Shown: piece by piece, positions 13,550-22,700 of the stretch
Position numbering within the stretch: the stretch's first letter is position 1
Layout: each line of letters opens with the position of its first letter
Assembly (NCBI GenBank): GCA_029260765.1
Contig: JAJDCP010000060.1
Span: 1-64,000 of the forward strand
DNA length: 64,000 nt
Direction of reading: 5' to 3'
Origin: Planctomycetota bacterium
GTDB taxonomy: Bacteria > Planctomycetota > J058 > JAJDCP01
The notes under the pieces: model-generated
Database searches by the model: none
What the model saw: the letters and a program-made list of their open reading frames with translations, nothing else
Told to the model about the DNA's origin: nothing
Program-made: the position numbers and the translations under genes

Positions 13550-13677
13550 GTTGGGTGTAGAAGGTACGGGACCAAGCTCCAGAGCATGATCTGCCGCACT
13601 CCCCACAGTTCCTCCCGAGAATACCACCCAAAGTCTGACGATGCCCGACGGACACCGTCCACAATTTCGACCTGAGG

Positions 13678-14349
13678 ATGGCCGGACGCTTACTCGTCAG
13701 CGACCCTTCGATGGGCGGCATGCGCCTGGTTTTCAGCTTCTGCCGGCCCGTCGGCACCGCGGTCCGTGTAGCCCTCGTCCTGCCGGGAGATGCCGAGCCG
13801 ACCGAGTTGCCTGGCCGGGTTGTGTGGCACCGGACCTTTGAGGAAGGCGAAGGAAAGCGGCTGCTCGAAGGCATGGGAATCCACTGCGAGGGGCTGCAGC
13901 CCGCGGCAGCCGAGCGCATCGAACGCTGGCTGGAAAGCTTCAAATCCATCGCAGCACCCGGCATAGACCGCGAAGAGTCAGCCCACGGCACGATCCTGGC
14001 TGAGCCTGGGTGCCAGGTCAGGCTGCCAGGGCCTTGTCGACAAAGCCACGCAGCTGCGGGAGAGTCTGGTAGCCAGAGCTGCGCGCGACCTCCTTGCCGT
14101 CCCGGAAGAGCACCAGCGTCGGCACGCTCTGGATGCGGTAGTGCGCGGCCCATTCCTGGCTCTCGTCGATGTCCAGCTTGGCGACCTGGATCTGGCCCAA
14201 CGAGCCCGCCGCGAGCTCCACGTCATCGGTGTCGAAATCGGCCCTGCAGCTGCCTTGGTAGATCGGCACGCAGTGGACGTCGTTGGAGGCCAGCTACACG
14301 GCCCACTCCGGCATCCCGCCGCCGCCCCCCTCACTGTCGGGCAGCCTGA
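13678..14349 (+). CDS. PilZ-like protein, probably frameshifted at both ends
   Basis: Residues 1-105 read as the body of a PilZ domain: LLVSDPSMGGMRLVF matches the D-x-S-x-x-G strand, followed by LPGRVVWHRT and GMGIHCEGLQPAAAERIERWL. The family's N-terminal R-x-x-x-R c-di-GMP motif is missing from this frame, but an overlapping frame from an ATG at 13641 reads DGHRPQFRPEDGRTL, which could be that start, so a frameshift near 13680-13695 is likely. After about 13990 the frame becomes Arg/Pro/Ser-rich and runs antisense to the thioredoxin relic, so the true end was probably lost too. If whole, it would be a c-di-GMP receptor. Confidence 0.45.
   Translation: MAGRLLVSDPSMGGMRLVFSFCRPVGTAVRVALVLPGDAEPTELPGRVVWHRTFEEGEGKRLLEGMGIHCEGLQPAAAERIERWLESFKSIAAPGIDREESAHGTILAEPGCQVRLPGPCRQSHAAAGESGSQSCARPPCRPGRAPASARSGCGSARPIPGSRRCPAWRPGSGPTSPPRAPRHRCRNRPCSCLGRSARSGRRWRPATRPTPASRRRPPHCRAA
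14018..14314 (-). pseudogene. Thioredoxin-fold relic lacking CxxC
   Basis: The last 55 codons are typical thioredoxin: IQVAKLDIDESQEWAA, YRIQSVPTLVLFRDGKEV with the cis-Pro motif, and a final helix to DKALAA. The front is damaged. Reading from the ATG at 14314, a TAG at 14294-14296 stops the frame after MPEWAV. The 30 residues that follow contain no WCxxC and only two cysteines eight apart. An overlapping frame shows SGPCSW, which may be a trace of WCGPC shifted by a small deletion. A short frame from the GTG at 14269 could still be translated but would lack the active site. TAG, not TGA, stands in the frame, so recoding is not suggested. Confidence 0.6.
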
Positions 14350-14456
14350 GCCACGTGCCCTATAGTCAATAAGGGGCAACCGCCGTAGGCTACACACGCA
14401 CAACCCGATTGTGCTCCCGTCCCACGGCCAATTCGGCGCACCCAAGGAGACAAGCC

Positions 14457-15143
14457 ATGAAGAAGAACATCCTGATCGTGCTCACTTCCCATGACAAACT
14501 GGGCAACACAGGCAAGAAGACCGGATTCTGGCTCGAAGAGCTTGCTGCCCCTTTCTACGTCCTGAAGGACGCCGGGGCCACGCTAACCCTCGCGTCTCCT
14601 AAGGGCGGTCAGCCGCCTCTCGATCCAAAGAGCGACGAGGAGGCTTCTCAGACGGACGCCACAAGACGCTTCAAGAAGGACCCCGAGGCGCAGGGGCAGC
14701 TTGAAGCCACCCAGAAGCTCTCGGAACTCGATGCCGTCACATTCGACGCCGTGTTCTATCCTGGCGGGCACGGCCCACTGTGGGATCTCGTCTCCGACGC
14801 GGATTCGATCCGCCTGATTGAAGACTTCTGGGCGAGCAACAAGCCGGTGGCCGCTGTATGTCACGCACCGGCAGTCCTGCTCAATGCGAAAGACCGCGAC
14901 GGTGGCGCTCTGGTGAGGGGTAGAGAGGTGACAGGATTCACGAACACTGAGGAAGCGGCGGTGGGTCTCACGGACGTGGTCCCCCTACTCCTGGAGGATG
15001 CCCTTATCGATCGTGGGGCGAGATTCGAGCGCGGTGATGACTGGGCTCCCTTTGTTCGCCAGGATGGGAACCTCATCACGGGACAGAATCCGGCGTCCTC
15101 CGAAGCGGTGGCCAAGCTCCTGCTCGCCAAGCTCGCAGCATAG
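14457..15143 (+). CDS. DJ-1/PfpI family protein (type 1 glutamine amidotransferase-like)
   Basis: A 228-residue cytosolic protein of the DJ-1/PfpI superfamily, closest in layout to the HchA/Hsp31-like class. The nucleophile elbow is AAVCHAPAVLL, Cys near 141 followed by His. The N-terminal Glu is in GFWLEELAAPFYVLKDAG, and YPGGHGPLWDL is the conserved Gly loop. Relatives are glyoxalase III, chaperones or deglycase candidates that deal with reactive carbonyl stress. The ATG at 14457 is preceded by AAGGAGA; a longer frame begins at 14409 but lacks a ribosome site. It stands alone, downstream of the two decayed genes. The specific reaction is not decidable from sequence. Confidence 0.9.
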   Translation: MKKNILIVLTSHDKLGNTGKKTGFWLEELAAPFYVLKDAGATLTLASPKGGQPPLDPKSDEEASQTDATRRFKKDPEAQGQLEATQKLSELDAVTFDAVFYPGGHGPLWDLVSDADSIRLIEDFWASNKPVAAVCHAPAVLLNAKDRDGGALVRGREVTGFTNTEEAAVGLTDVVPLLLEDALIDRGARFERGDDWAPFVRQDGNLITGQNPASSEAVAKLLLAKLAA

Positions 15144-15618
15144 CTGGTCCAGCAGGCGACACTCGGCAGCATGCAACGGCATCGGTCAGGTCTCCGACCA
15201 GGACCTCGTCACCCACTCGGCGACCCTCGATCTGTTCTCGGTCGTCGAGCTCGCCGCGCAGGCCTTCGAGTCGCGTTTCTCACCCGAGACCGGCTGGTGG
15301 TCCGCGTGACGTTGGCGCAGAAGCGACGCAGCCAGTGTTCCTGCCGGTGCGCATCACCTTTTTCCCGGTCGCGCTCGGCGGCTATGTTGTCCTGGCACGC
15401 CGCGCTTTGATCGAAGCGTCGTGTGGCTGTGGAGCAGGGATTTCAGCGCGCAGGTCGCTGCCTCGCCGATCCGCGTGGGGACGGAGGCCCTGGCCGTGGC
15501 CGACTCTGCCATGTGTGTGGCGGCAACCGAACAGACTGACGTCAGCCAAGACCTGACCCCCCATCCCGGAGGTCTGGCCCTACAATAGAGAAAGATCCTT
15601 GAAGCGGAGGTGAAGGCG
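15144..15618. other. Gap of 475 bp with possible gene remnants
   Basis: No complete gene. Short protein-like pieces appear on the plus strand in the same frame, separated by a TGA at 15307-15309: about 15170-15306 (DLFSVVELAAQAFESRF) and 15400-15590 (SVVWLWSRDFSAQVAASPIR). A third piece (PVRITFFPVALGGYVVLARRA) lies in another frame around 15341-15405. This looks like an old, broken gene, but I cannot name it. Confidence 0.3.
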
Positions 15619-16401
15619 GTGCGGTTCGACAAAGGTGGTGCCATCAACTTCTTTCTCCACAAGAACATGACCGGCTGGGACTTCCCCTTTGGCAGCGGGC
15701 ATCTCGACCTCGACGCGGGGCGTGGGCAGCTGCAGTACAAGGGCTCCATCGGCCAGGCGACCGCCCTGGTCGGGTCCAAGAACAAGCTGAAGTGCCGCGC
15801 CTTCGGGATCAAACGCCGCTACTACGACAAGCCGGCCAAGCAGATCATGGGCACGTTTACGATCTCGGCCTCGGGAAGCGACGCCTTCTTCGAGACCCGG
15901 GAGAAGTTGTCGATCCAGATCACCTTCAAGCATCCCGACTGGAAGGAATACACCAGCAGCTGGACCTGTTACGCCGCCTGGAGTCGGCCTCCACGGGGAG
16001 TGTACGGCAAGAACTTCAAGGTCAAGGTCGTCAAGCTGGGCCACGGCAAGGCCGGCGTCGGGGGCGCGGTGGGCAATGTGCATGTCAAGGACACCGACCT
16101 GAACCTCGAGCGCACGTACAAACTCGCGGTGGCAGGACTGGCTCCCGGCATCGGAGCCAGCATCTGGTCTCCCTCCAGCTACACGCAGCTCCAGCCGCTC
16201 AAGACGTCGTGCCCTGACTGGACCGGAGCCAAGATCACGATGTGGGAGGTCGGCGGCGCCGCCGCCGTCAAGCTCAAGTACGGCAAGACCAAGATCACGC
16301 TGCGGACGGGTGAGACCGTCACGTTCGGGGGCGTCGACTGGGGACTCGAGATCGGCGCCAACTTCGGCGGCGAGATCCTCGAGGGCTGGCTGTTGCCCTG
16401 A
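15619..16401 (+). CDS. Hypothetical protein, beta-rich
   Basis: A 260-residue protein of unknown family. The GTG at 15619 has GGAGGTGAAG at a good distance; a GTG three codons upstream overlaps that ribosome site and is less likely. It has no signal peptide. Aromatic and Gly/Lys-rich strands dominate (FGSGHLDLDAGRGQLQYKGS, MWEVGGAAAVKLKYGKTKI), with an overall basic, all-beta look. The end FGGVDWGLEIGANFGGEIL is Gly-rich. It resembles no enzyme I know. It is flanked by gaps and does not appear to belong to an operon. Confidence 0.65.
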   Translation: MRFDKGGAINFFLHKNMTGWDFPFGSGHLDLDAGRGQLQYKGSIGQATALVGSKNKLKCRAFGIKRRYYDKPAKQIMGTFTISASGSDAFFETREKLSIQITFKHPDWKEYTSSWTCYAAWSRPPRGVYGKNFKVKVVKLGHGKAGVGGAVGNVHVKDTDLNLERTYKLAVAGLAPGIGASIWSPSSYTQLQPLKTSCPDWTGAKITMWEVGGAAAVKLKYGKTKITLRTGETVTFGGVDWGLEIGANFGGEILEGWLLP

Positions 16402-16745
16402 GCTAGCAGACTGCAGCCAGAATCGCTTCTCCAGACACCGCTGGCCCGTGGCCCATCAGGGCTGACCGACTTTTGCTCGTGCGCATGTGACCTGCGCCGT
16501 CTGCTCATCAAGCGCGTCAGAACTGAAAACCCGCCCGAAGAATTCGGTGTCTACTCACCCCTGCGTCACGTCTCGTTGCACGGTACGATCCACGGCTGCA
16601 AGTACAACTAAAAGACGGGGCAGGTCCTGGCGAGGCCTCAATCTCACCCGCGGCCGAGGGCAGGTGCGCCACTACCTGTCCAGTCAAGCCGACCCTTGCC
16701 AGCGTCCTCTCCCCGCCGTAGACTTGCCATTAACCAATCGGTCAA
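16402..16745. other. Gap of 344 bp, mostly featureless
   Basis: No gene called. A plus-strand stretch ending in TAA near 16612 reads LRRLLIKRVRTENPPEEF and then YSPLRHVSLHGTIHGCKYN, which has protein-like composition and may be the tail of a lost gene. It has no supported start. The rest is presumably the promoter region of the sugar dehydrogenase gene. Confidence 0.3.
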
Positions 16746-18197
16746 ATGACGGGGAAACCCATGCGAAGTCTTGCCGGCTGCTGCCTGCTCGTTGTGCACC
16801 TGGTGTCCGCCCCTGCGAGCTGGGCCCAGACTCCTGCCCCCATTCAGCAGGGGATCCAGGTCGGGATTGTCGATGTGCTGCAGGTTCCCCTGTCGAGTCC
16901 TGTGAAGCCCCTGGCGCGGCTGAACCTGCTCTATCACGCCGGGGATGGCTCGGGCAGGCTGTTCGTCAACGACATGCGGGGCCGTATCTTTGTCATCGTC
17001 AACGGACAGCTCCTCCCACAGCCCTTCCTCGACGTGGCTCAGGTGCTGGGCGCAGCGTTCCTCGACGACGGCACCACGCTCTCGCCAGCCACAGTGTCGT
17101 TTGAGATGGGGCTGGGCTCGTTCGCATTCCACCCCGACTTCGCTCGTCAGGGACGGCCCGGCTTCGGCTGTTTCTACACCGTGACCAGCGAGACGAAGAG
17201 CTCTGGCCCGGCGGACTTCCACAGCTCGCGCCCCGACGGATTCGTCCATCACCATGAGGTGCTGCGGGAGTGGAGGGTGTGTGATCCGCTGGTCGACAAC
17301 GAGGTCGACGTCTCGGTCCCCAGCCGTGTCGTCTTGCGGCTCGCCCAGCCCCTGCAGGATCACAACATCGGGCTGATCGCCTTCAACCCCAACGCGCGCC
17401 GACCGCAACACCGGGACTACGGCAACCTCTACATCGCCGTCGGCGACGGGGGCAATACCTGGAACAACCCCCTGGCCGAAGTGGGCCACCTGCCGGTCGT
17501 AGACGAGGACCGCAACGGCCAGAACACTCTGAATCCCTTTGGCTCCATCCTGCGCATCGATCCCCGGGGCCACACCGGACCCAACAACCAGTACGGCATC
17601 CCTGGGGACAACCCGTTCTGTGGAGATCCGCAGGTACTCGATGAGATCTGGGCCTATGGTTTCCGGAATCCGCAGCGCTTCAGTTGGGACAGCCGGCAGG
17701 GCCGAAAGATGTTCTGTGGAGACATCGGTCAAAAGCTCAGAGAGGAGATCAACCTGGTCGTCCCGGGCGGGAACTACGGCTGGAGCGAACGCGAGGGCAC
17801 GCGGGTCGTCGATCACATGGACCAGCTCAACGATTTTGGAGAGGACACCTCTCCTCCGCTGCTGTACCCGGTTGCGCAGTATGGGCGCAGTGAAGGCTCG
17901 GCCATCGTCGGCGGCTTTGTCTACCGTGGGCAGTCGATCCCACAGCTGCGAGGGAAGTACGTCTTCGGCGACCTCACGCGCGGCCGCATCTTCTACGTAC
18001 GCAGGTCCGCTCTCCGGCTCGGACGACAGGCCCAGATCCGCGAGCTCCGGCTGATGCATCAGGGCACAGAGAAGACGCTGCTGGAGATCCTCGGCAACGA
18101 TGTGCGGGCGGACCTTCGCTTTGGCCAGGACGAAGATGGGGAGATCTACGTGCTGACAAAACGTGACGGCTTCGTGCGCAAGCTCGTCCGCCCGTGA
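16746..18197 (+). CDS. Secreted PQQ-dependent sugar dehydrogenase (GSDH family)
   Basis: About 483 residues, exported (signal MRSLAGCCLLVVHLV..., cleaved near SWAQ). The mature part is the six-bladed propeller of the glucose/sorbosone dehydrogenase family. Family motifs include GDGSGRLFVNDMRGRI, GLGSFAFHPDF, LYIAVGDGG, GSILRIDP, EIWAYGFRNPQRFSWD and INLVVPGGNYGWSEREG, followed by GGFVYRG and YVFGDLTRGRIFYV. Members oxidise sugars in the periplasm with PQQ; others of this fold have unknown substrates. An insertion around residues 100-190 (XSSRPDGFVHHHEVLREW region) is longer than in compact members. Starts at 16746 and 16761 are both possible. No PQQ synthesis genes are in the window. Confidence 0.9.
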   Translation: MTGKPMRSLAGCCLLVVHLVSAPASWAQTPAPIQQGIQVGIVDVLQVPLSSPVKPLARLNLLYHAGDGSGRLFVNDMRGRIFVIVNGQLLPQPFLDVAQVLGAAFLDDGTTLSPATVSFEMGLGSFAFHPDFARQGRPGFGCFYTVTSETKSSGPADFHSSRPDGFVHHHEVLREWRVCDPLVDNEVDVSVPSRVVLRLAQPLQDHNIGLIAFNPNARRPQHRDYGNLYIAVGDGGNTWNNPLAEVGHLPVVDEDRNGQNTLNPFGSILRIDPRGHTGPNNQYGIPGDNPFCGDPQVLDEIWAYGFRNPQRFSWDSRQGRKMFCGDIGQKLREEINLVVPGGNYGWSEREGTRVVDHMDQLNDFGEDTSPPLLYPVAQYGRSEGSAIVGGFVYRGQSIPQLRGKYVFGDLTRGRIFYVRRSALRLGRQAQIRELRLMHQGTEKTLLEILGNDVRADLRFGQDEDGEIYVLTKRDGFVRKLVRP

Positions 18198-18498
18198 GGG
18201 CCACACCGAATTCCGTGGTATTCCACCCCCCGATCCACGCCAGCCCACGGTAGTACCTGAAGAGGCCGCACCCGCAGCTGTCGTGATTCCCGCTTTTCCA
18301 ACCTGCGCAGCTCGGCGCCTGGATGCACTTCCAAGCGATCAGCAAACGCGGAGCCACACGGCCTTGGACTGTGGGCCCGGATGGGTTGTTGGCGATGGTG
18401 TTTCCACCTTTGGCTGTCCTCCGTAAGACACAGGCAGAAGCAACCCTCCGGGGCTCTTCGCTCGCAGACGCCCCAGCGTGGGCACAAGGAGGACAGTC
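18198..18498. other. Gap of 301 bp without a gene
   Basis: Nothing coding is supported. The last 10 bp before the next gene carry a strong ribosome site (AAGGAGGACAG). No clear terminator with a T-run follows the sugar dehydrogenase. Confidence 0.5.
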
Positions 18499-19183
18499 AT
18501 GCAACGCACCGCGATCGCCACCAGCTTGATCTGGCTCGCACTCGTCACGGCATCGGCACAGGCCCTGCCGGCCATCTACACGCTCGAGATCGACGCGTCC
18601 GGCGCTGTCAGTGACAGCGAGTTCCGCACTGCCTGCCGCGCCGTCGCAGACTTCGCGGACCTGCTCTTCGAGCAAGCGCAGACCAGCTTTGCTCCCACCC
18701 CCAGACTGGCTCTCCGTCAACCTGTTCGGCGCGCCCGGCGCGTCCCTGCAGAGCGGGTACATCAACTGCTCCGACCCCGCCTCCCTGAGGTTTTTGAAGC
18801 TGTGGCTGAGTCTGCTCGAGCAGTCGTTGGACCATTCTTCGGCGGCCTTTGACGCCATCCGCAACGGAGCACACGCTGCGCTCGCTCACGACGCGCGGCT
18901 GCCGAGTTTCTACGTCAACCGGTTGATCCTGGTCACAGCGGGGAACCCCGACGCCCCCAGCAGTAGCCGTGTGATCAGCGAGGTCTCAGAGCTGTTTCCC
19001 AACGGGCGACTGCAGCTGTTCGTGATCGGCAGCTCGGCTGCGTCCACGGCAGCGTTCGCGCCCCTCGCCGAGCTTACGCTCGAGCTCGACGACTTCGGCA
19101 CGCTCGCCACGGCCCTCAGGCAGATCAGCCTGCGGCGTTCTGCGCTGCCCCGGCTGCATGCGGGCTGGAGATTGTTGGAGTAA
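18499..19183 (+). pseudogene. Secreted vWA-like protein, split by a frameshift
   Basis: The start is good (AAGGAGGACAG then ATG at 18499, signal MQRTAIATSLIWLALVTASAQA). The mature N-terminus YTLEIDASGAVSDSEF resembles the first strand and metal-site loop of a von Willebrand A domain (D-x-S-x-S, here D-A-S-G-A). Near 18690-18705, in a C-rich run (CCCACCCCCAGAC), the coherent protein jumps to the next frame: DWLSVNLFGAPGASLQSGYI, then NRLILVTAGNP, which resembles the fourth vWA strand, ending at 19183. Without the shift the first frame ends at 18852 in low-complexity sequence. It may be a real mutation, a phase-variable tract or a base-calling error in a C-run. Function unknown. Confidence 0.65.
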
Positions 19184-19217
19184 GGCCGTCCCACCACAGC
19201 CTCTAAGGAGAACAGCG

Positions 19218-19463
19218 ATGAAGATGGATGCACAACTCCTGGCCGCGGAGTTCCGTCAAACCGAAGCACGCGAGACCCAGAGTCCCACCCGCCCGTGGCT
19301 GGCGCGATGCGCAGCCGTCACTCCTGCGGGCCAGCGCGCTCCGGCCGCAGCGATGCCGCCGCCCTGGGCTCTGGCTCTGTCCGCGCAGCTGCAAGCCGTG
19401 CAGGCCGAGCTCGCGGGCCTGCGGGCCGAGCTGGACGGCCCGGACAGCGCACAACGCCGGTAG
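19218..19463 (+). CDS. Small Ala-rich protein with a short coiled coil
   Basis: An 81-residue protein preceded by a perfect AAGGAG eight bases before the ATG. The N-terminal half is Ala/Arg/Pro-rich and probably unstructured. The C-terminal third (LSAQLQAVQAELAGLRAEL) is a clear heptad-like amphipathic helix suited to oligomerisation. It follows the frameshifted vWA-like gene by 34 bp and could be co-transcribed. No family recognised. Confidence 0.6.
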   Translation: MKMDAQLLAAEFRQTEARETQSPTRPWLARCAAVTPAGQRAPAAAMPPPWALALSAQLQAVQAELAGLRAELDGPDSAQRR

Positions 19464-19865
19464 CGTGGGCTGGTAGAGAGTTGGCACTTGTTGGAGGCGG
19501 CGAAACCCGCCGGATTCTGGAGGTGCGCTTTCCCCTGCCTCCCGGTCTGCGAGTCTTTCTCGACGCCTGTCCCGACCGTGTTGCTTCTCAAAGCGCAGTC
19601 CACCTGGCTGCGGCCGACACCACACGGGCCACCACAACCTCGGGAAGGATTCTGCTGGACCCTCATTCGAGGGCGGTAGGCTTCGCGCGCTGTGGCTGAT
19701 CTCCGTTCTGTCGGCAGAGGTGCCCTTCCTGGCACCAGGCAGAAACTCCGCGAGCGGGTGTCTCGGCCCTCTGCGCGGCGTCCTTCCCCAGGGCATCCGG
19801 CCGCCCGTTGACATCCCCGGCGCCAGGCTCGAACATCGGTGCATCGCAGCTGCAGGGGATCCATC
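19464..19865. other. Gap of 402 bp without a supported gene
   Basis: All frames are either interrupted or Arg/Pro/Ser-rich low complexity. The GGGGATCC before 19866 provides the ribosome site of the next gene. I see no hairpin with a T-run and no repeat family member. Confidence 0.4.
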
Positions 19866-22700
19866 ATGCCGCCGGCCGGCCTGCCAGTGCACTACAGCTT
19901 CCGCCGCCTGGCCGCTGAGGCAGAGGCCACGCCGGGGGACGGGGAGGTGCTCTTCCGCCTGCATGTCCACGACCACGCGACGCGCGGCCAATCCGCGGCG
20001 CCTTTGCATCTGGCCTGCGATGTCCTGCAACGCGGCCAGGATGCGCTGTTGTTCGGAAGGGGAACGCCGCGCACGCTGGTCCTGCTGATCCACGGCACAC
20101 GACCCAGCCTGGACGACATGCTGGCGGCCTGTTTCGTATGCCACGGCTGGACCCAGCCCGGGCTGGAGGTCTTCGCGCGCTACGCGGCCGTGGTGCGCCA
20201 GGGGCTGCCGGTGACCAGCATGCTGCCCGAGAGGTCGTTGGAGGGGATCTTCCTCGCCATCCGCAACCACCAGGATCTGGTCCTGCAAGACCTGGAGGAC
20301 GCAGCCGTCGCGACGCTGTTCGTAGAACAGTGGAGACGCCTTGAGCAGCGGATTCTCGCGGCGGCCGAGGCGCGGCGCAGCCCCTTCAACGACCGCCTGT
20401 TCGAGGATCCTGCCTTTGCCGCGGAGCGCCGCTTCCTGGCCGCCGATCGCAAGACCTTCGGCGAGGATGTGCGTCGCGGAGTCCGCTGGCGGGCGCAACT
20501 GCCGGGCGGCGCGGGCAGCGCGTCGGCGCTGATCCTGTTCGAGCCGAAGAGCCTGCTCTTCAAGCACTGGAGCCGCTATGGCAGCCGTTGCCGCTATGCC
20601 TTCCTCGGCGTGCGTTGGCGCGCGGGGCAGTGGGTGTTCTCTACCGATCCCCTCGAGTGCATCTCCTTGCAGGACCTGGCGGCCCACCTGCAAGAGGCCG
20701 AGTCCGCGCAGCCTGGCACGAGCATGGACGAAACCCTGGTTTGGGGCCGGCCCGCGGCATCTCCGGCGCGCTGGTTCGAGGGCGCGCGCTTCGAGCACAC
20801 GTTGATCGCCTCGCCGCATGCGGGCAGCCGCTTATCCGAGGAGCGCCTGCTACAGATCGTGCAGCAGTGGCTGGACGCGCGCGCGCTCAGCGAGACCGAG
20901 GGTGCGCCCACCGATGCCTTCATCGACCTGTGGCCCTTCGCCGCCCTCAGCAAGCCGCGGCACAGCTACTGGGCAGATCAGGTGCCGGTGTTCGCGGCGT
21001 TCGACGCCCACGGCACGTGCCTCGATGCCCACATCCGGGGTCTCGACGACAGTGAGCAGCTCAGCCGCCGCGACATCGCCCTGGCGCGGCAGGACCTGCA
21101 GAGGCTGTGGGAGCGGCTCGACCAGGCATTCGACCCCAGGCAGGCACGGGTGTCTTTCTGCCGGGAGATCATCCCTTCGCTTTGGATCGGCCGGGACCTC
21201 GCAGCGCTGCTGTACGAGCATGCGGACCTCGGCTCGCTCGCGACCTGGCGGACGGAGCTCGGCAGTGTCAGCGCGCGTGATGTGCTGCAGATCGGGGCCG
21301 ACATCGCCGAGGCCCTGTCCTACCTGCACCAGCTGGGCATCGACGATCTCGAGCTGTCCAGGCACAGCGTCGTCTTGCGCATCGAGCAGGGTGCCCTGCG
21401 GGCGGCTGTGCTCCATGCAGGCTTCGGCGCCGTCTTGCCGACCGACACCTGGGCCGGCGATCCGCGTAGACAGGATCCCGGACGCGCCCGCGACATGCAG
21501 GCACTCGGCGCGCTGTGCTTGTACGCGCTGACGGGAGCCGCGGAGATCATGGATGTCGATCGCGCCATCGGGGCAGCCGCCTGTCAGAATCAGCTGCGCG
21601 ATGCCAGCACGGCCTTCTTCGCGGGCATGGCGGAACTGATCAGCCAGCTCCTCAGGAGCGGTGACAGCTGCCTCAGCATCGAGCAGGCCAGGCAGCGCCT
21701 CGAAGCGCTCGCTGCGACGCTTGCCGCCGACGGCGCGCAGGCGACGGGCGTGGGGGCTTCGCCTGTGCACGAATTGAGCGCTGAGCCTGCGCCGCTGGCG
21801 ACCCTGTACACCCCTGAGATCGTCGGCGAGGTTTCGGTGGCGCAGCCGGCCTCGCCGGCGCCCGGCGAGATGCAGGGGCAGGAGCTGCACGGCTACCGCC
21901 TGCAACAGGAGCTCGGGCGCGGTGCGGCGGGCATCGTCTACCAGGCCGAGCACGTCCTGCTGAGGAAGCTGGTCGCGATCAAGATCCTGCCGCCGAGTTG
22001 CGTCGACCGCGCGAACTTCAAGCAGCGCTTCTGCAACGAGGGCATGTTCCTGGCCCGCCTCGAGCACCCGCACATCATCAAGGTCTCAGACCTGTTCGAG
22101 AGCCAGGGTCTATTATGCATCGTCAGCGAGCTGGCCGCAGGCGGCTCGCTGCTTCGCTACCTCACGGCGCAGGGCGTCTTGCCCGAGGCTGAGGCCGCCT
22201 CGCTGGCGCGGCAGTGCGCGCTGGGCCTGCACGCTGCCGCCCAGGAGGGCATCGTGCATCGCGATGTCAAACCAGGGAACCTGCTGCTCACAGCCCAGGG
22301 CGTGCTCAAGATCGCCGACTTTGGCATCGCGCGTGAGCGAGGCATCCCTGGCCCCACCATCGCCGGCTCCATCCTGGGAACTCCCCACTACAGCTCACCT
22401 GAACAATGTCTGGCGACCTCTTCGGCCGATCACCGCTCCGACCTGTATTCGCTCGGCTGTACGCTGTTCGAGCTGCTCACCGGGCGGACTCCGTTCTCGG
22501 GGCGCAGCGCCGTCGAGGTCATCGCCCGCCACATCCAACAGGCTCCGCCGGACCCGCGCGTGTTGCGCCCGGAGCTGAGTGAGGCCGTCAGCGGCATCGT
22601 CTCCCGGTGTCTGCGCAAGGCTCCCGGCGAGCGCTTCCAGAGCGGTCTGCAACTCGCGCACGCGCTCGAGGCGCTCTGCCAGCCCGGGGGACATGCTTGA
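19866..22700 (+). CDS. Unknown domain + pseudokinase + active Ser/Thr kinase
   Basis: A 944-residue cytosolic fusion. Residues 1-390 form one or two domains I do not recognise; notable are LVLLIHGTRPSLDDMLAACF and ALILFEPKSLLFKHWSRYG. Residues about 400-600 have a kinase C-lobe outline but the catalytic loop reads LGIDDLELSRHSVVL instead of HRDxKxxN, and DFG is lost: a pseudokinase. Residues about 680-940 are a full kinase (ELGRGAAGIVYQAE, AIKIL, HRDVKPGN near 798, ADFGIARE, SSPEQ, DLYSLGCTLFELL). The pseudokinase may regulate the active one, as in other tandem pairs; that is inference. The start at 19866 was chosen for AGGGGATCC upstream; a GTG nine codons earlier is possible. Confidence 0.85.
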   Translation: MPPAGLPVHYSFRRLAAEAEATPGDGEVLFRLHVHDHATRGQSAAPLHLACDVLQRGQDALLFGRGTPRTLVLLIHGTRPSLDDMLAACFVCHGWTQPGLEVFARYAAVVRQGLPVTSMLPERSLEGIFLAIRNHQDLVLQDLEDAAVATLFVEQWRRLEQRILAAAEARRSPFNDRLFEDPAFAAERRFLAADRKTFGEDVRRGVRWRAQLPGGAGSASALILFEPKSLLFKHWSRYGSRCRYAFLGVRWRAGQWVFSTDPLECISLQDLAAHLQEAESAQPGTSMDETLVWGRPAASPARWFEGARFEHTLIASPHAGSRLSEERLLQIVQQWLDARALSETEGAPTDAFIDLWPFAALSKPRHSYWADQVPVFAAFDAHGTCLDAHIRGLDDSEQLSRRDIALARQDLQRLWERLDQAFDPRQARVSFCREIIPSLWIGRDLAALLYEHADLGSLATWRTELGSVSARDVLQIGADIAEALSYLHQLGIDDLELSRHSVVLRIEQGALRAAVLHAGFGAVLPTDTWAGDPRRQDPGRARDMQALGALCLYALTGAAEIMDVDRAIGAAACQNQLRDASTAFFAGMAELISQLLRSGDSCLSIEQARQRLEALAATLAADGAQATGVGASPVHELSAEPAPLATLYTPEIVGEVSVAQPASPAPGEMQGQELHGYRLQQELGRGAAGIVYQAEHVLLRKLVAIKILPPSCVDRANFKQRFCNEGMFLARLEHPHIIKVSDLFESQGLLCIVSELAAGGSLLRYLTAQGVLPEAEAASLARQCALGLHAAAQEGIVHRDVKPGNLLLTAQGVLKIADFGIARERGIPGPTIAGSILGTPHYSSPEQCLATSSADHRSDLYSLGCTLFELLTGRTPFSGRSAVEVIARHIQQAPPDPRVLRPELSEAVSGIVSRCLRKAPGERFQSGLQLAHALEALCQPGGHA

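Noticed and set aside
14294..14296. Recoding of the stop in the thioredoxin relic
   Set aside because: The codon is TAG, the active site is absent, and the neighbour is also decayed.
15307..15309. A second UGA recoding site
   Set aside because: The TGA lies between weak gene remnants with no recognisable fold, no UxxC context and no convincing hairpin.
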